Positions 1-7,661 are shown, counted from the stretch's first letter. The stretch: 16,809 nt of DNA from Cyanobacteria bacterium UBA11153 (GCA_003511885.1 DOIX01000245.1:1-16809); one strand, 5' to 3'. Notes: generated by a model from the letters alone, not told the origin. Program-made: numbers and translations.

Positions 1-67
1 TAAGCGGATTCGAACCGCTGACCCCCTCAATGCCATTGAGGTGCTCTACCAACTGAGCTATAACCCC
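1..67 (-). tRNA. tRNA-Ala (anticodon GGC), 3' end cut by window edge
   Basis: Read on the minus strand, the sequence starts with acceptor bases GGGGTTA (67-61). A D-arm with AGTTGGTAGA follows, then an anticodon arm CCTCA-loop-TGAGG whose loop ATGGCAT gives anticodon GGC. The T-arm has stem AGCGG/CCGCT and loop TTCGAAT. Only the first two bases (TA) of the 3' acceptor strand are inside the window. The expected remainder, ACCCC plus the discriminator base, lies beyond position 1. Confidence 0.95.
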
Positions 68-141
68 GTTAAGCCTTTTCTATCATGCCCGATCTATTTG
101 ATTTAGTCAAGCACTTGGGGAAAATTTCTGTTTTCCCGCCT

Positions 142-354
142 TTAATAAAAGGGGCTTGGGGCTTGGGCAATGCGATCGAGATAGCAGAAGTAGCTGTTCA
201 TCAGGAAATATACCACGATCATGGCTCCAGCCGATAGGGCTACTAAGGTTCCCGCTAACATAAGGGAGAATTCGCGGGTATCGAAGGCTTGCTGCATCAG
301 GTGGAGGGACCAAGCGACCAAAGCAACATCAAATATTAAAATAGCGATTAACAT
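142..354 (-). CDS. small two-helix membrane protein, unknown function
   Basis: This 70-residue protein is almost entirely hydrophobic. One predicted membrane helix spans about residues 2-20 and a second about 31-57. A short polar loop (QQAFDTREF) separates them, and the tail ends YLDRIAQAPSPFY. I do not recognise a named family; small proteins like this are common and mostly uncharacterised in cyanobacteria. It lies 74 bases from the tRNA-Ala gene on the same strand. ATG start; no strong Shine-Dalgarno sequence. Alternative reading frames over this stretch lack such a coherent hydrophobic pattern. Confidence 0.6.
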   Translation of the reverse strand: MLIAILIFDVALVAWSLHLMQQAFDTREFSLMLAGTLVALSAGAMIVVYFLMNSYFCYLDRIAQAPSPFY

Positions 355-450
355 ACTTTAAGAAACGTAACAGCTCATCTATTCTAACAACACATCTTCG
401 TGAGGATGTCTCACAAAAGTTAAAGATTTGCTGTAAATCGTCACATTGTA

Positions 451-1221
451 TCACGTCAACCGCGTCGGGATTTGGCGATCTGCGAGATAGCTTTTAATTT
501 GGGATACTGTAAGTTGTCCGTAATGGAGTAGGGATGCCAGGAGTGCGGCTTCGGCTTTGCCTTCTGTCAACGCTTCATAAATATGTTGGCAATTTCCTGC
601 GCCGCCGGATGCGATGACGGGAATTTCCACGGCTTCGGCGATGGTACGAGTTAAGTCTAAGTCATAGCCAGCTTGGGTTCCATCTCCATCCATGCTGGTA
701 ACTAAAAGTTCGCCTGCGCCTCGGAGTGTGACTTCTTTTGCCCAGGCAATAGCATCGATACCTGTATTTTCTCTGCCTCCGCGCACGTATACATCCCAGC
801 CCGGATTGTGAGGATCTTTTCGCGATCGCGCATCAATGGCTACTACAATACATTGGTTACCGAAGCGATCGCTCGCTTGGTTGATAAAATCGGGATTCTT
901 GACTGCGGCTGAGTTAATGCTGACTTTATCGGCACCAGCTCTTAACAATTGTTTAATCATTTCTAAGGATTGGATTCCGCCGCCAACGGTGAGGGGGATG
1001 AAAACTTGTTCGGCTGTGCGGTAAACTACGTCAACGATAATGTCTCGGTCTTCGTGAGTGGCGGTAATATCGAGAAATACTAGTTCGTCTGCTCCTGCGT
1101 CATTATATGCTTGTGCTAACTCTACGGGATCTCCAGCATCTTTAAGATCTACGAAGTTAACGCCTTTGACAACCCGTCCAGCTTTGACATCCAAGCAAGG
1201 TAAGATTCGTTTAGATAACAT
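451..1221 (-). CDS. hisF: imidazole glycerol phosphate synthase, cyclase subunit HisF
   Basis: HisF uses ammonia delivered by HisH to convert PRFAR into imidazole glycerol phosphate and AICAR, linking histidine and purine synthesis in the cytoplasm. The 256-residue product is a (beta/alpha)8 barrel of normal family length. It begins [20 protein letters not shown]. The two catalytic aspartates are in place: D11 in CLDV and D130 in AID. The phosphate-binding glycine loops are visible as TVGGGI (78-83) and ASGGAG near the C-terminus. The frame stays open to 1323, but the ATG at 1221 matches the family start. The upstream extension would translate a heptanucleotide repeat and is rejected. No HisH or other his gene is adjacent, so this is a dispersed his gene, as is usual in cyanobacteria. 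Confidence 0.97.
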   Translation of the reverse strand: MLSKRILPCLDVKAGRVVKGVNFVDLKDAGDPVELAQAYNDAGADELVFLDITATHEDRDIIVDVVYRTAEQVFIPLTVGGGIQSLEMIKQLLRAGADKVSINSAAVKNPDFINQASDRFGNQCIVVAIDARSRKDPHNPGWDVYVRGGRENTGIDAIAWAKEVTLRGAGELLVTSMDGDGTQAGYDLDLTRTIAEAVEIPVIASGGAGNCQHIYEALTEGKAEAALLASLLHYGQLTVSQIKSYLADRQIPTRLT

Positions 1222-1232
1222 AAAATGTCTGA

Positions 1233-1274
1233 TGATAGTTGATAGTTGACAGTTGACAGTTGATAGTTGATAGT
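1233..1274. repeat. six-unit heptanucleotide tandem array in the hisF leader
   Basis: Six 7-base units in perfect register on the plus strand read TGATAGT, TGATAGT, TGACAGT, TGACAGT, TGATAGT, TGATAGT, followed by a degenerate TGTCCAT. The array begins only 12 bases upstream of the hisF ATG, so it probably lies in the 5' untranslated leader. Arrays of this type (STRR-like) are known from filamentous cyanobacteria. Confidence 0.9.
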
Positions 1275-1389
1275 TGTCCATTAAGTAGGCAAACAAAGTT
1301 AATTGCACATTTGGCGAAGCCAAACCCTTTATCTAGTAAGGATTACAGAAGATTAGAGTGTGTAATTAATTTTGCCTAGGTGCTTATCA

Positions 1390-1424
1390 ATTGTCCATTG
1401 ACAATTGACAATTGTCAATTGTAT
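1390..1424. repeat. heptanucleotide array containing a 22-bp perfect palindrome, upstream of ruvB
   Basis: Five 7-base units read ATTGTCC, ATTGACA, ATTGACA, ATTGTCA, ATTGTAT. Because the unit switches from ATTGACA to its near reverse complement, bases 1401-1422 form a perfect 22-base palindrome centred between 1411 and 1412. It lies 68 bases before the ruvB start. Confidence 0.85.
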
Positions 1425-1489
1425 TCGTTATCTCTGCCTTAATCGATGTGGCGGCTGCTATACATATAAATGTCTAATTTTTTAAATTT

Positions 1490-2590
1490 ATGGCAATTAC
1501 TTCTTTTCGACAACAGTCTCAACAACCAGATGAAGACAAACCTAAGTCTAGTGGTAAAAAAAAGAGTGGTAAGCATAGACAAAAGGAAGAAAGTAACCGA
1601 GAAACTGATGTTTTAGTGGCTGCTGCGCTACCGGATGAAACTAACGAGAAGGAAGAAAGGATACGTCCCCATCGACTAGCCGATTATATTGGGCAAACAG
1701 AATTAAAGAATGTGTTAGAAATTGCGATCGCAGCCGCCAAAGAGAGAAAAGAGACATTAGACCATTTGCTATTATACGGGCCGCCGGGATTGGGGAAAAC
1801 TACCATGGCTCTAATTTTGGCAACAGAGATGAAAGTCAACTGTAAAATTACTGCTGCACCAGGATTAGAGCGCCCGCGAGATATTATCGGACTTTTAGTT
1901 AATTTAAAGCCAGGAGATATATTATTTATAGATGAAATTCATCGCCTATCGCGGATGACAGAAGAACTATTATATCCGGCAATGGAAGATTATCGTTTGG
2001 ATATTACCATCGGTAAAGGACAAACAGCACGAATTAGAAGTATTCCCTTAGCGAAATTTACCCTAGTCGGCGCTACGACTAAGGTTGGTTCCCTGACATC
2101 ACCATTACGCGATCGCTTTGGACTAATTCAACGTCTGCGATTCTACGAGATAGACGAACTTAGTCTGATTGTCCAACGGACAGCGACACTTCTGCAAGCC
2201 CCCCTGACTCAAGATGGTGCCTCGGAAATTGCCCGTCGTGCCCGTGGCACTCCTCGCATTGCCAACCGTCTCCTCAAACGGGTGCGAGACTATGCACAGG
2301 TGAAAAAAATTGAGATAATTAACCAATCGGTAGCCGCAGAAGCACTAGAAGTGTTTAATGTAGATCCCATGGGTTTAGATTGGACAGATAGATTAGTGTT
2401 AAGCGTTACAATCGAACAGTTTAATGGAGGACCGGTGGGATTGGAAGCAATTGCCGCCGCTACAGGTGAAGATGCTCAAACTATTGAAGATGTTTATGAG
2501 CCATATTTATTACAAATTGGCTATTTACAGCGTACACCTCGCGGACGTGTTGCTACTGGGGCGGCACGGAAACATTTGGGGTACGACTAA
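1490..2590 (+). CDS. ruvB: Holliday junction branch migration ATPase RuvB
   Basis: RuvB is the hexameric AAA+ motor that drives branch migration of Holliday junctions with RuvA. In the 366-residue product, Walker A is GPPGLGKT (97-104) and Walker B is LFIDEIH (145-151). Sensor 1 is in GATTKVG (194-200), and the SPLRDRFG segment (204-211) carries the expected arginines. A C-terminal winged helix contains [16 protein letters not shown] and [10 protein letters not shown]. The first ~55 residues are a lysine-, glutamate- and serine-rich tail, absent from E. coli RuvB but common in cyanobacterial versions. ATG start without a clear Shine-Dalgarno. No ruvA or ruvC is adjacent. The gene is flanked on both sides by heptanucleotide repeats. 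Confidence 0.97.
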   Translation: MAITSFRQQSQQPDEDKPKSSGKKKSGKHRQKEESNRETDVLVAAALPDETNEKEERIRPHRLADYIGQTELKNVLEIAIAAAKERKETLDHLLLYGPPGLGKTTMALILATEMKVNCKITAAPGLERPRDIIGLLVNLKPGDILFIDEIHRLSRMTEELLYPAMEDYRLDITIGKGQTARIRSIPLAKFTLVGATTKVGSLTSPLRDRFGLIQRLRFYEIDELSLIVQRTATLLQAPLTQDGASEIARRARGTPRIANRLLKRVRDYAQVKKIEIINQSVAAEALEVFNVDPMGLDWTDRLVLSVTIEQFNGGPVGLEAIAAATGEDAQTIEDVYEPYLLQIGYLQRTPRGRVATGAARKHLGYD

Positions 2591-2662
2591 TGGTTAAGGG
2601 TTAATTACTAATGGTTAATAATTAATAGTTTCGAGCAGCACTGGTTAATAGTTAATGGTTAA
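2591..2662. repeat. interrupted heptanucleotide array downstream of ruvB
   Basis: Directly after the ruvB stop, units near TGGTTAA run in 7-base register: TGGTTAA, GGGTTAA, TTACTAA, TGGTTAA, TAATTAA. After a short interruption (about 2626-2641) three more follow: TGGTTAA, TAGTTAA, TGGTTAA (2642-2662). I see no gene or terminator between 2591 and 2756. Confidence 0.8.
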
Positions 2663-2756
2663 TTGAACGCAATATGACAGCCAAATTTTTTCCTGCTCTA
2701 TTACCCATTTTCTATTTTCAATTCTCTCAAATTAATAGGTACAAAATTGATAAATT

Positions 2757-3659
2757 ATGACAACAACAGCTTTAGAGAAATTAGATCTCTGGTTAAAGTT
2801 GAGCGAAAATGAACAGGATGCCTCAATTAATCAATTAGCACAAAAACTTCAGGATGAATACATCTACCAATATACCCTGAGTTACACAAATAATCCTGCA
2901 TTCCGCATTCCCACATTTAAACATTTACCCACAGAATTAGAATTTAACCTAATTATTGGTGGCGAGTTTAATATGGGTTTATCCGAGCGAGAGGAAGTGG
3001 CTTTGCGAAGTCTAATTCAAAAAGAAGGGTTAGATGAAGAGTTTCTGGGATCTATGGATAGTATGCGCCCCGTTCATTCGGTGCGGTTGCGACCATTTTT
3101 GATGTCTAGGTTACCAATTATTAATTCATTCGCTATGGAATATATTGAAGTAGATTTAGATGATTACATATCAGATTATGATCTAGATTTAGATTCAGAT
3201 CGAAAGATAATTTCAGCAACATTAACACGGGATCAAGTTAATCAAATTATGGATAAACTTAGATTTAGATTACCTTCAGAAGCACAATGGGAATATGCTT
3301 ATCGTGGTGGGACTTCCACTTTGTTTTACTGGGGTGATAATATAATTGACGAAGAAAGGATTACGATTGCTGAATTTAGCGATCGCGAAAAATGCCAAGC
3401 CGCTGCTAATCCTTTTGGTTTGGTAGGGCTGGCTGTCGGAGAATGGTGTGCTGATTCTTTCACCCCAGATTATAGTAATGCGCCGGGAGATGATTTACCA
3501 GTTATCGGGGATCCACCTTATATAGTAAGAGGTGGTGCAGCGATGTTATCTCCGTGGCAAAATTGTGGAGAATGGGTAACTTGTATCTCCGCAATGAGAC
3601 AAGCCGCTGATATTGATGATGTGGAGGCGGGGCGTTTTGTTAAATTACTAGATTTATAA
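2757..3659 (+). CDS. formylglycine-generating-enzyme (SUMF1)-like domain protein, divergent
   Basis: The second half carries the signature of the FGE-sulfatase/SUMF1 family, which includes formylglycine-generating and EgtB-type oxygenases as well as many non-catalytic relatives. LPSEAQWEYAYRGG lies at 172-185. GEWCADSF (228-235) corresponds to the usual GNVWEWCxDxY block, and VRGGAA (257-262) to the usual RGGSW. An early segment, IIGGEFNMG (66-74), matches the usual domain opening. An acidic stretch (131-150) is inserted in the middle. C270 and C276 are present, but the tight cysteine pair of true formylglycine enzymes is not at its usual place. The usual final GFR is replaced by GRF. I infer a structural or binding role rather than sulfatase activation. 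Length is 300 residues; no signal peptide is seen. Confidence 0.75.
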   Translation: MTTTALEKLDLWLKLSENEQDASINQLAQKLQDEYIYQYTLSYTNNPAFRIPTFKHLPTELEFNLIIGGEFNMGLSEREEVALRSLIQKEGLDEEFLGSMDSMRPVHSVRLRPFLMSRLPIINSFAMEYIEVDLDDYISDYDLDLDSDRKIISATLTRDQVNQIMDKLRFRLPSEAQWEYAYRGGTSTLFYWGDNIIDEERITIAEFSDREKCQAAANPFGLVGLAVGEWCADSFTPDYSNAPGDDLPVIGDPPYIVRGGAAMLSPWQNCGEWVTCISAMRQAADIDDVEAGRFVKLLDL

Positions 3660-3687
3660 GAATAAGAATGGGTTTGTGTAAATGTAG

Positions 3688-3743
3688 GGGCGAGTTGCTA
3701 GGATAAATTATCGAGATCGCAAATAACCCTGATTGACTCGCCC
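3688..3743. repeat. inverted repeat with 8-base arms between the FGE-like and TPR genes
   Basis: GGGCGAGT (3688-3695) is exactly complementary to ACTCGCCC (3736-3743), with 40 bases between. Hairpins headed by TAGGGGCG are frequent dispersed elements in cyanobacterial genomes. It could also end transcription of the upstream gene, since TCTTTAT follows the right arm, but the long loop makes that doubtful. Confidence 0.5.
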
Positions 3744-3813
3744 TCTTTATCGAGAATGAGGAAAGATAATTTTGAGTTTTGAGTTTCAAAATATTACAAG
3801 GTTAAAGTTTTTT

Positions 3814-4611
3814 ATGCGGCGATGTATTTTGACGATATTGTCTGTAATGCTAGTGTTTCTTTTCAACCAGCCAGTTAGGGCAGAAGTGAATTTAACGGCA
3901 AGTCAGATTAAGGAAATTAATCAGCTTAGGCAAGAAGCTTTTACGGCTGCCGAAAATGGTAACTTTGCAGCGGCAGAAGGATATTGGAGTCAATTAATTG
4001 AATTATTACCAGATAATCCTGTAGGATGGAGTAATCGGGGAAATTATCGAGTAATTCAGGATAAATTGTCCGATGCGATTGCAGATTTTAACAAGGCGAT
4101 TGACTTAGCGCCCAATGCCCCTGATGCTTATCTGAATCGAGGGATAGCTTATGAAAGGGCAGGAATGTGGGAAAATGCGATCGCTTCTTATCAGCGGGTA
4201 TTGGAGATAAATCCCAACGACGCAGTAGCCTACAACAACCTAGGGAATGCCACTGGAGGATTGGGAAAATGGTCCGATGCGATCGCATTTTATCATAAGG
4301 CAATAGAATTAAAGCCTAATTTTGCCTTTGCCCGCGTTAATTATGCCCTCGCCCTCTATCAAACTGGAGAGAAAGATAAAGCCATAATTGAAATGCGCAA
4401 TATTATTCGGAAATATCCTCAATTTGCCGATGTACGCGCCGCCTTAACCGCCGTATTATGGGTAGATGGCAAACCAGGAGAAGCCGAAAGTAATTGGGTA
4501 GCAGTTATGGGATTAGACGGGCGCTATCAAGATTTAGATTGGGTAGAAAATATCCGTCGTTGGCCTCCACTTATGGTAGCAGCTTTGGATAAATTTTTGA
4601 GTTTGAAGTAA
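3814..4611 (+). CDS. exported TPR-repeat protein, probably thylakoid-lumen or periplasm
   Basis: This 265-residue protein opens with a classic signal peptide: MRRC, a hydrophobic core, and a likely VRA|EV cleavage after residue 23. The rest is a TPR solenoid with repeats at about 36-66, 70-101, 104-135, 138-169 and 172-203, and a degenerate one near 206-236. Diagnostic pairs such as AYLNRGIAY and AYNNLGNA are clear. The C-terminus (DLDWVENIRRWPP) is typical of a conserved family of lumenal TPR proteins shared by cyanobacteria and plastids, as I recall it. The frame is open back to a TTG at 3772, but the ATG at 3814 gives a clean signal peptide and has AAGG at 3798-3801. The exact function is unknown; TPR solenoids bind partner proteins. 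Confidence 0.85.
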   Translation: MRRCILTILSVMLVFLFNQPVRAEVNLTASQIKEINQLRQEAFTAAENGNFAAAEGYWSQLIELLPDNPVGWSNRGNYRVIQDKLSDAIADFNKAIDLAPNAPDAYLNRGIAYERAGMWENAIASYQRVLEINPNDAVAYNNLGNATGGLGKWSDAIAFYHKAIELKPNFAFARVNYALALYQTGEKDKAIIEMRNIIRKYPQFADVRAALTAVLWVDGKPGEAESNWVAVMGLDGRYQDLDWVENIRRWPPLMVAALDKFLSLK

Positions 4612-4784
4612 TGATATACCTGTTGTTAGTTGGATGTGGAAAACTCCCATATTACTGATAGATTACTGAAAATATTGAACTGAAAGTCTTGCCCTATAAG
4701 CTTTTTCTGAATTATAATTCCTCCTTATCACTCGACTTGAAGGAGAGATTTTTTTATTTATATTAAATTTAACGATATTTCAAT

Positions 4785-5381
4785 TCAAGAAAGAATCTGG
4801 ATAAAAATCCCTAACAATCGTTCGATGGGTTCAATAGATATTTCTACAGGATCGATATATAGCGTTTGATCATCTAATTGCAAAAATTTCCATAACACTC
4901 CAGTGGTAACGCATCCGTAAACTGTAGTCACAGAATTATTTTCCCGTCCATTAAATATCTGTGCTGCAAGCATTTCACTACCGCATTGACCTAATCCCAA
5001 ATTAATATTCTCATTTTTTGCCTCAACAATAGTCATTACTGGGGCGCTAATGTAATATTGTTCGCGACTGCGAGTAATTAAAAAATCAGGTGAACCATTG
5101 AGTCCCAAGTTTGAATCTACAGTAAAATCATTACCAGAAAATAAACCAATTTGGTGATTCATTTTTCGCTTAATTTCGAGTAAAATCGGGGTAATAATTA
5201 ATTCAGATCGTGCCTTTTCACTATTGATTGCAGTTGCTAATGGCAATGACTCTTGCAACGTCATTGATAGTAATTCTGTAGGAGTTATCGGATTTATATC
5301 AGGAAATAATCGAGTCGTTTCCTCCAAAGTCAAATTAAATTGTTCGACTAGGTTTCGTAGGCTAAATTGGCTGTAAGGCAT
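4785..5381 (-). CDS. PD-(D/E)XK-type nuclease-fold protein, function unknown
   Basis: The 198-residue product shows the core of a PD-(D/E)XK fold: PD at 98-99 in NGSPDFLI, E120-A-K122 in IVEAKN after a beta strand, and a following glutamine (Q132) in GLGQCGSEMLAA. E60 in the preceding helix (KARSE) may complete the site. Such proteins are widespread and often present in several copies in filamentous cyanobacteria. Some annotators link them to restriction endonuclease folds, but no biochemical role is assured. The ATG at 5381 is preferred over a GTG at 5402, because family members begin near this point (MPYSQFSLRNLV). A TATAAT hexamer lies at 5425-5420 on the minus strand. The 173-base gap to the TPR gene (4612-4784) shows nothing I can name. 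Confidence 0.7.
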   Translation of the reverse strand: MPYSQFSLRNLVEQFNLTLEETTRLFPDINPITPTELLSMTLQESLPLATAINSEKARSELIITPILLEIKRKMNHQIGLFSGNDFTVDSNLGLNGSPDFLITRSREQYYISAPVMTIVEAKNENINLGLGQCGSEMLAAQIFNGRENNSVTTVYGCVTTGVLWKFLQLDDQTLYIDPVEISIEPIERLLGIFIQILS

Positions 5382-5419
5382 AAATAGGTATGGTCTTACC
5401 ACACGATCGGGTCAACTAT

Positions 5420-5425
5420 ATTATA
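5420..5425 (-). promoter_or_regulatory. possible -10 hexamer for the PD-(D/E)XK gene
   Basis: A perfect TATAAT lies 38 bases upstream of the ATG at 5381 on the minus strand. No good -35 hexamer stands at the right distance, so this is a weak call. Confidence 0.3.
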
Positions 5426-5512
5426 TGTTACAAGGTTGATCGCCCGTCCGCTGCAACATTTCTGGAGAAATGGGAAATATATTTGGCATATTTCCAGATA
5501 AATACATCATCG

Positions 5513-5773
5513 TTACAACTTACCGAGCAACTTGTCATATTCTGCGTGCGTACCAATCCAAAACCACGAAATGCCGCCTTCTACCTCAACCCCCAAAACT
5601 CGATGATTTAACCCTACTCGAACTGACCAATACTTGTTGCTGAGTTTTTTGAAATGCAACGATGGATGGGATGGATCAGCTTTGAGTAACTCGTAGCATT
5701 GATCGGCGGTTTGCTGAACGTTTTCAGGTAAAGTGCTATAACATTGCCAAAAGCGTCGTGTTGTATAGTGCAT
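5513..5773 (-). CDS. RelE/ParE-superfamily toxin of a type II toxin-antitoxin pair
   Basis: The 86-residue product starts MHYTTRRFWQCYSTLPENVQ and shows the RelE/ParE pattern. An N-terminal helical hairpin (EN-V-Q-TADQCYELLKADP) precedes strands containing LHFKKL, WSVRVGLNHRVLGV and ISWFWIGTHAEYDKLL. Relatives either cleave mRNA on the ribosome or poison gyrase; the sequence alone does not decide which. The start is set by the overlap TGATG with the upstream antitoxin (ATG at 5773), which implies translational coupling. An ATG at 5788 would also be in frame. Confidence 0.8.
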   Translation of the reverse strand: MHYTTRRFWQCYSTLPENVQQTADQCYELLKADPSHPSLHFKKLSNKYWSVRVGLNHRVLGVEVEGGISWFWIGTHAEYDKLLGKL

Positions 5774-5973
5774 CAGATTTCCCGACAATTCCCTGCATTA
5801 AATTCAGCGATTGCCTCCTGAGCAAAGATTTCTAACTTACCGTCTACAATATCTTTTTCTAGCTGCTCATCCCAACGCTGATAATCCAAGTCAAAAAACC
5901 ACTGTCTCAGTTTCTCGAAATCATTTAATGGAAGAGTGAGAATCGCTGTTTCGATTTGCTCAATAGTTGACAT
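5773..5973 (-). CDS. antitoxin partner of the RelE/ParE-type toxin
   Basis: This 66-residue acidic protein (MSTIEQIETAILTLPLNDFE..., ending EFNAGNCREI) is of the size and composition typical of the cyanobacterial addiction-module antitoxins found immediately before RelE-like toxins. Characteristic elements are the LPLNDFEKLRQWF helix and the DLDYQRWDEQLEKDI segment. The frame extends back to 6051, but the ATG at 5973 is preceded by a purine-rich AGAGGTAG, a plausible ribosome binding site. The stop overlaps the toxin start by one base. The gene begins 41 bases after the stop of the unidentified upstream gene, so all three may be co-transcribed. Confidence 0.75.
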   Translation of the reverse strand: MSTIEQIETAILTLPLNDFEKLRQWFFDLDYQRWDEQLEKDIVDGKLEIFAQEAIAEFNAGNCREI

Positions 5974-6014
5974 ATTAGTTCTACCTCTGGCACTTTGAAT
6001 CGGTTTATTACATA

Positions 6015-6482
6015 TCAATCTTTGAATTTTACCAGTTTTGTAATCCTCCAATACTTATATTTACCTTCCGGCTTTGCCTCACAGAATAATTTTCCTGCAT
6101 CCCACTTAAGCGGTGTAACAATTCCGGCAAATTGCAAATTTGCCTTCATGTCAACGATAGCAGAAAATTCTAGATCAGAGTTAGTGGCGATATTGTAAAT
6201 CTCAATTGTCAAATGTGGGCTAAGTCCGTATTTTAATCTTTGGAAATTGTACTCCATAAATTTAAGAAAGTCAGGCTTGGATTTTCCATAAACGTCGCCA
6301 CTAAAGCTTGCTGAGATAGTATCTTCTATCCCTTGAATATCCTTTCTCTCATAGGCTTTCTTGAATTTCTGAAAAAGAATCAGAGCTTGTTGTGGTAGGT
6401 GTTCTGGATAGCTAGTCTTTTCTTTCTCAGAAGAGTATATTTTATAAATACCCTCGGCAACAGAAATTATCAGTGGATTCAT
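6015..6482 (-). CDS. unidentified protein, possible NTF2/SnoaL-like fold
   Basis: This 155-residue soluble protein has no signal peptide. A helical start (QQALILFQKFKKAYERKDIQGIEDTISASFSGDVYG) is followed by strand-rich sequence (LTIEIYNIA, LEFSAIVDMKANLQFAG, KYKYWRITKLVKF). This order, with a helix containing 'A...RKDI..I...IS..F.G' and then an antiparallel sheet ending in W-R-I, resembles the NTF2/SnoaL-like fold. I call this only a resemblance. ATG start at 6482. It stands directly upstream of the toxin-antitoxin pair on the same strand. The 159 bases on its far side (6483-6641) contain no gene I can support. Confidence 0.5.
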   Translation of the reverse strand: MNPLIISVAEGIYKIYSSEKEKTSYPEHLPQQALILFQKFKKAYERKDIQGIEDTISASFSGDVYGKSKPDFLKFMEYNFQRLKYGLSPHLTIEIYNIATNSDLEFSAIVDMKANLQFAGIVTPLKWDAGKLFCEAKPEGKYKYWRITKLVKFKD

Positions 6483-6641
6483 GGGAAATTCAGTAACAGT
6501 GTTAAAAACAACCTCTACTCGATCGCTTCCGAATTAAGCAACCTAACTCTTAATCTTACCGTATTTGTAAATTAACACCCTTTGTCAGAGTTTACCTTCA
6601 AGCTCTCCTGTCTGTCAAGTTCCAATACTGATCGCTCACAA

Positions 6642-6875
6642 TTATGTTAAGATCAAGATACTTTCCTTTAACTTTTTCTCACGATCAGCAGCAAAAGCCA
6701 GACATGCTTTGATGTCTTCCGCAGTTAGTTCCGAAAAATCTTCAAGAATTTCTGCTTGTGTCATGCCACCTGCCAGATATTCGAGGATATCATACACAGT
6801 GATGCGCATTCCTCGAATACAAGGCTTGCCACTCCGTTTTCCCGGCTCAATTGTAATGATGTCTTGGTAGTCCAT
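6642..6875 (-). CDS. DUF433 family antitoxin-like protein
   Basis: The 77-residue sequence has the DUF433 pattern: I-x-I-E-P-G-K-R-S-G-K-P-C-I-R-G (7-22), then a helix-turn-helix-like TVYDILEYLAGG, then MTQAEILEDF, ELTAEDIKACLAFAA. DUF433 proteins usually act as antitoxins to DUF5615 PIN-like toxins encoded directly downstream. Here nothing follows downstream. Instead the gene lies 18 bases behind a 96-residue protein gene and a PIN-domain toxin, apparently one transcription unit. A perfect TATAAT at 6898-6893 could also give it its own promoter. It is either an orphan or a member of an unusual trio. Confidence 0.75.
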   Translation of the reverse strand: MDYQDIITIEPGKRSGKPCIRGMRITVYDILEYLAGGMTQAEILEDFSELTAEDIKACLAFAADREKKLKESILILT

Positions 6876-6892
6876 AAAGCTACTGTGAAGTA

Positions 6893-6898
6893 ATTATA
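6893..6898 (-). promoter_or_regulatory. possible -10 hexamer in front of the DUF433 gene
   Basis: TATAAT on the minus strand lies 17 bases upstream of the DUF433 start, straddling the stop codon of the preceding gene. No convincing -35 is present. Confidence 0.3.
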
Positions 6899-7184
6899 GC
6901 TTGGTTGGGAAGAGAAAGTCTGTTGTCCGTGGTTGTAGATTTTGCTCCTCTTCCTTGGCTAATTCTGCAATTAGAAATTGCATCACTTTCAACTTGTCAG
7001 CACGAGGCAAACCTCTCAAAGTAGGAATTAGACTGCTTTTTGGCAACAAGCTTACGACTTCTCTGCCACTTTCTGCTTGCTTCTTCTGCCAATCAGCAAA
7101 CATGGCATCCAAGTCATAGTTAAATGATTTAGCATGTTCTTCACGTATTTTATGGATCTCATCTAGAATTTCATTTTGCCACAT
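6894..7184 (-). CDS. 96-residue protein, probable antitoxin of the adjoining PIN toxin
   Basis: The product (MWQNEILDEIHKIREEHAKS...) is helical and charged. It has a segment DLDAMFADWQKKQAESGREVVSL and a second segment LPRADKLKVMQFLIAELAKEEEQ. I do not recognise a DNA-binding domain with certainty. The IHKIREEHAKSFNYDLDAMFADW region is common in small cyanobacterial proteins encoded next to PIN-domain toxins. Its ATG lies three bases past the stop of the PIN gene. AGGAG at 7194-7198 (inside the end of the PIN gene) stands nine bases before the ATG, so translation is probably coupled. The gene order would be toxin first, the reverse of classical vapBC. Confidence 0.6.
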   Translation of the reverse strand: MWQNEILDEIHKIREEHAKSFNYDLDAMFADWQKKQAESGREVVSLLPKSSLIPTLRGLPRADKLKVMQFLIAELAKEEEQNLQPRTTDFLFPTKL

Positions 7185-7187
7185 AAA

Positions 7188-7661
7188 TCAATCTCCTAAT
7201 AAATCGTAAGGGGTACAAATTATCGGTAACTGGTATCCAAAATCAAGGCTAACTTCTGTAAGCTTTCTTTGAATTTGAGCATTCGCAATATGCTTACAGT
7301 TCCACGTTAGCAGATAATCCAATCCATGGACTGTTGCTACGGCAATATGAACTGCATCATCAGAGGCTTTCGGGGGAAGATTGCTTCGCATTAGAAACTG
7401 TGCAGATAAGCTTCGTACAGCCTGATTGAGTTCCACTAAAGGCAGCCCATTTAGGATTTCTAAACGTTGAGTTGCAATCTCAATGTCTCCCCGTGCTACC
7501 TCATCTAGAACAATTTGTGAAATGTATAGTGTGAATGCACTTCGGCGAGATTGCCACCACTCTCTTGTCACCTCTATATTTGCAGCCAGGATCGGGTTTT
7601 TGGTCGCTCTTGCTGTGAGGTAGCCTAAGATGCTGGTTTCGATATAAACAGTTTCACTCAT
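7188..7661 (-). CDS. PIN-domain ribonuclease toxin (VapC-like)
   Basis: This 157-residue PIN-domain protein belongs to the 'YIETSI' subgroup. Putative metal ligands are E8 (in VYIETSILGYL), E54 (VLDEVARGD), D101/D102 (ASDDAVHIA) and D115 (GLDYLLTWN), with N121 nearby. PIN toxins cleave RNA, often tRNA. The first acidic residue is glutamate where most VapC proteins have aspartate; this is normal for the subgroup. It forms a tight unit with the 96-residue gene (three-base gap) and, 18 bases further, the DUF433 gene. ATG start; Shine-Dalgarno weak. Confidence 0.8.
   Translation of the reverse strand: MSETVYIETSILGYLTARATKNPILAANIEVTREWWQSRRSAFTLYISQIVLDEVARGDIEIATQRLEILNGLPLVELNQAVRSLSAQFLMRSNLPPKASDDAVHIAVATVHGLDYLLTWNCKHIANAQIQRKLTEVSLDFGYQLPIICTPYDLLGD

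Noticed and set aside
107..313. Second minus-strand open frame overlapping the small membrane protein
   Set aside because: It lacks any coherent pattern, while the overlapping frame encodes two clean membrane helices.
1222..1323. N-terminal extension of HisF to an upstream start at 1323
   Set aside because: The extra 34 residues are a translation of the heptanucleotide repeat array, and HisF proteins start at the [12 protein letters not shown] position.
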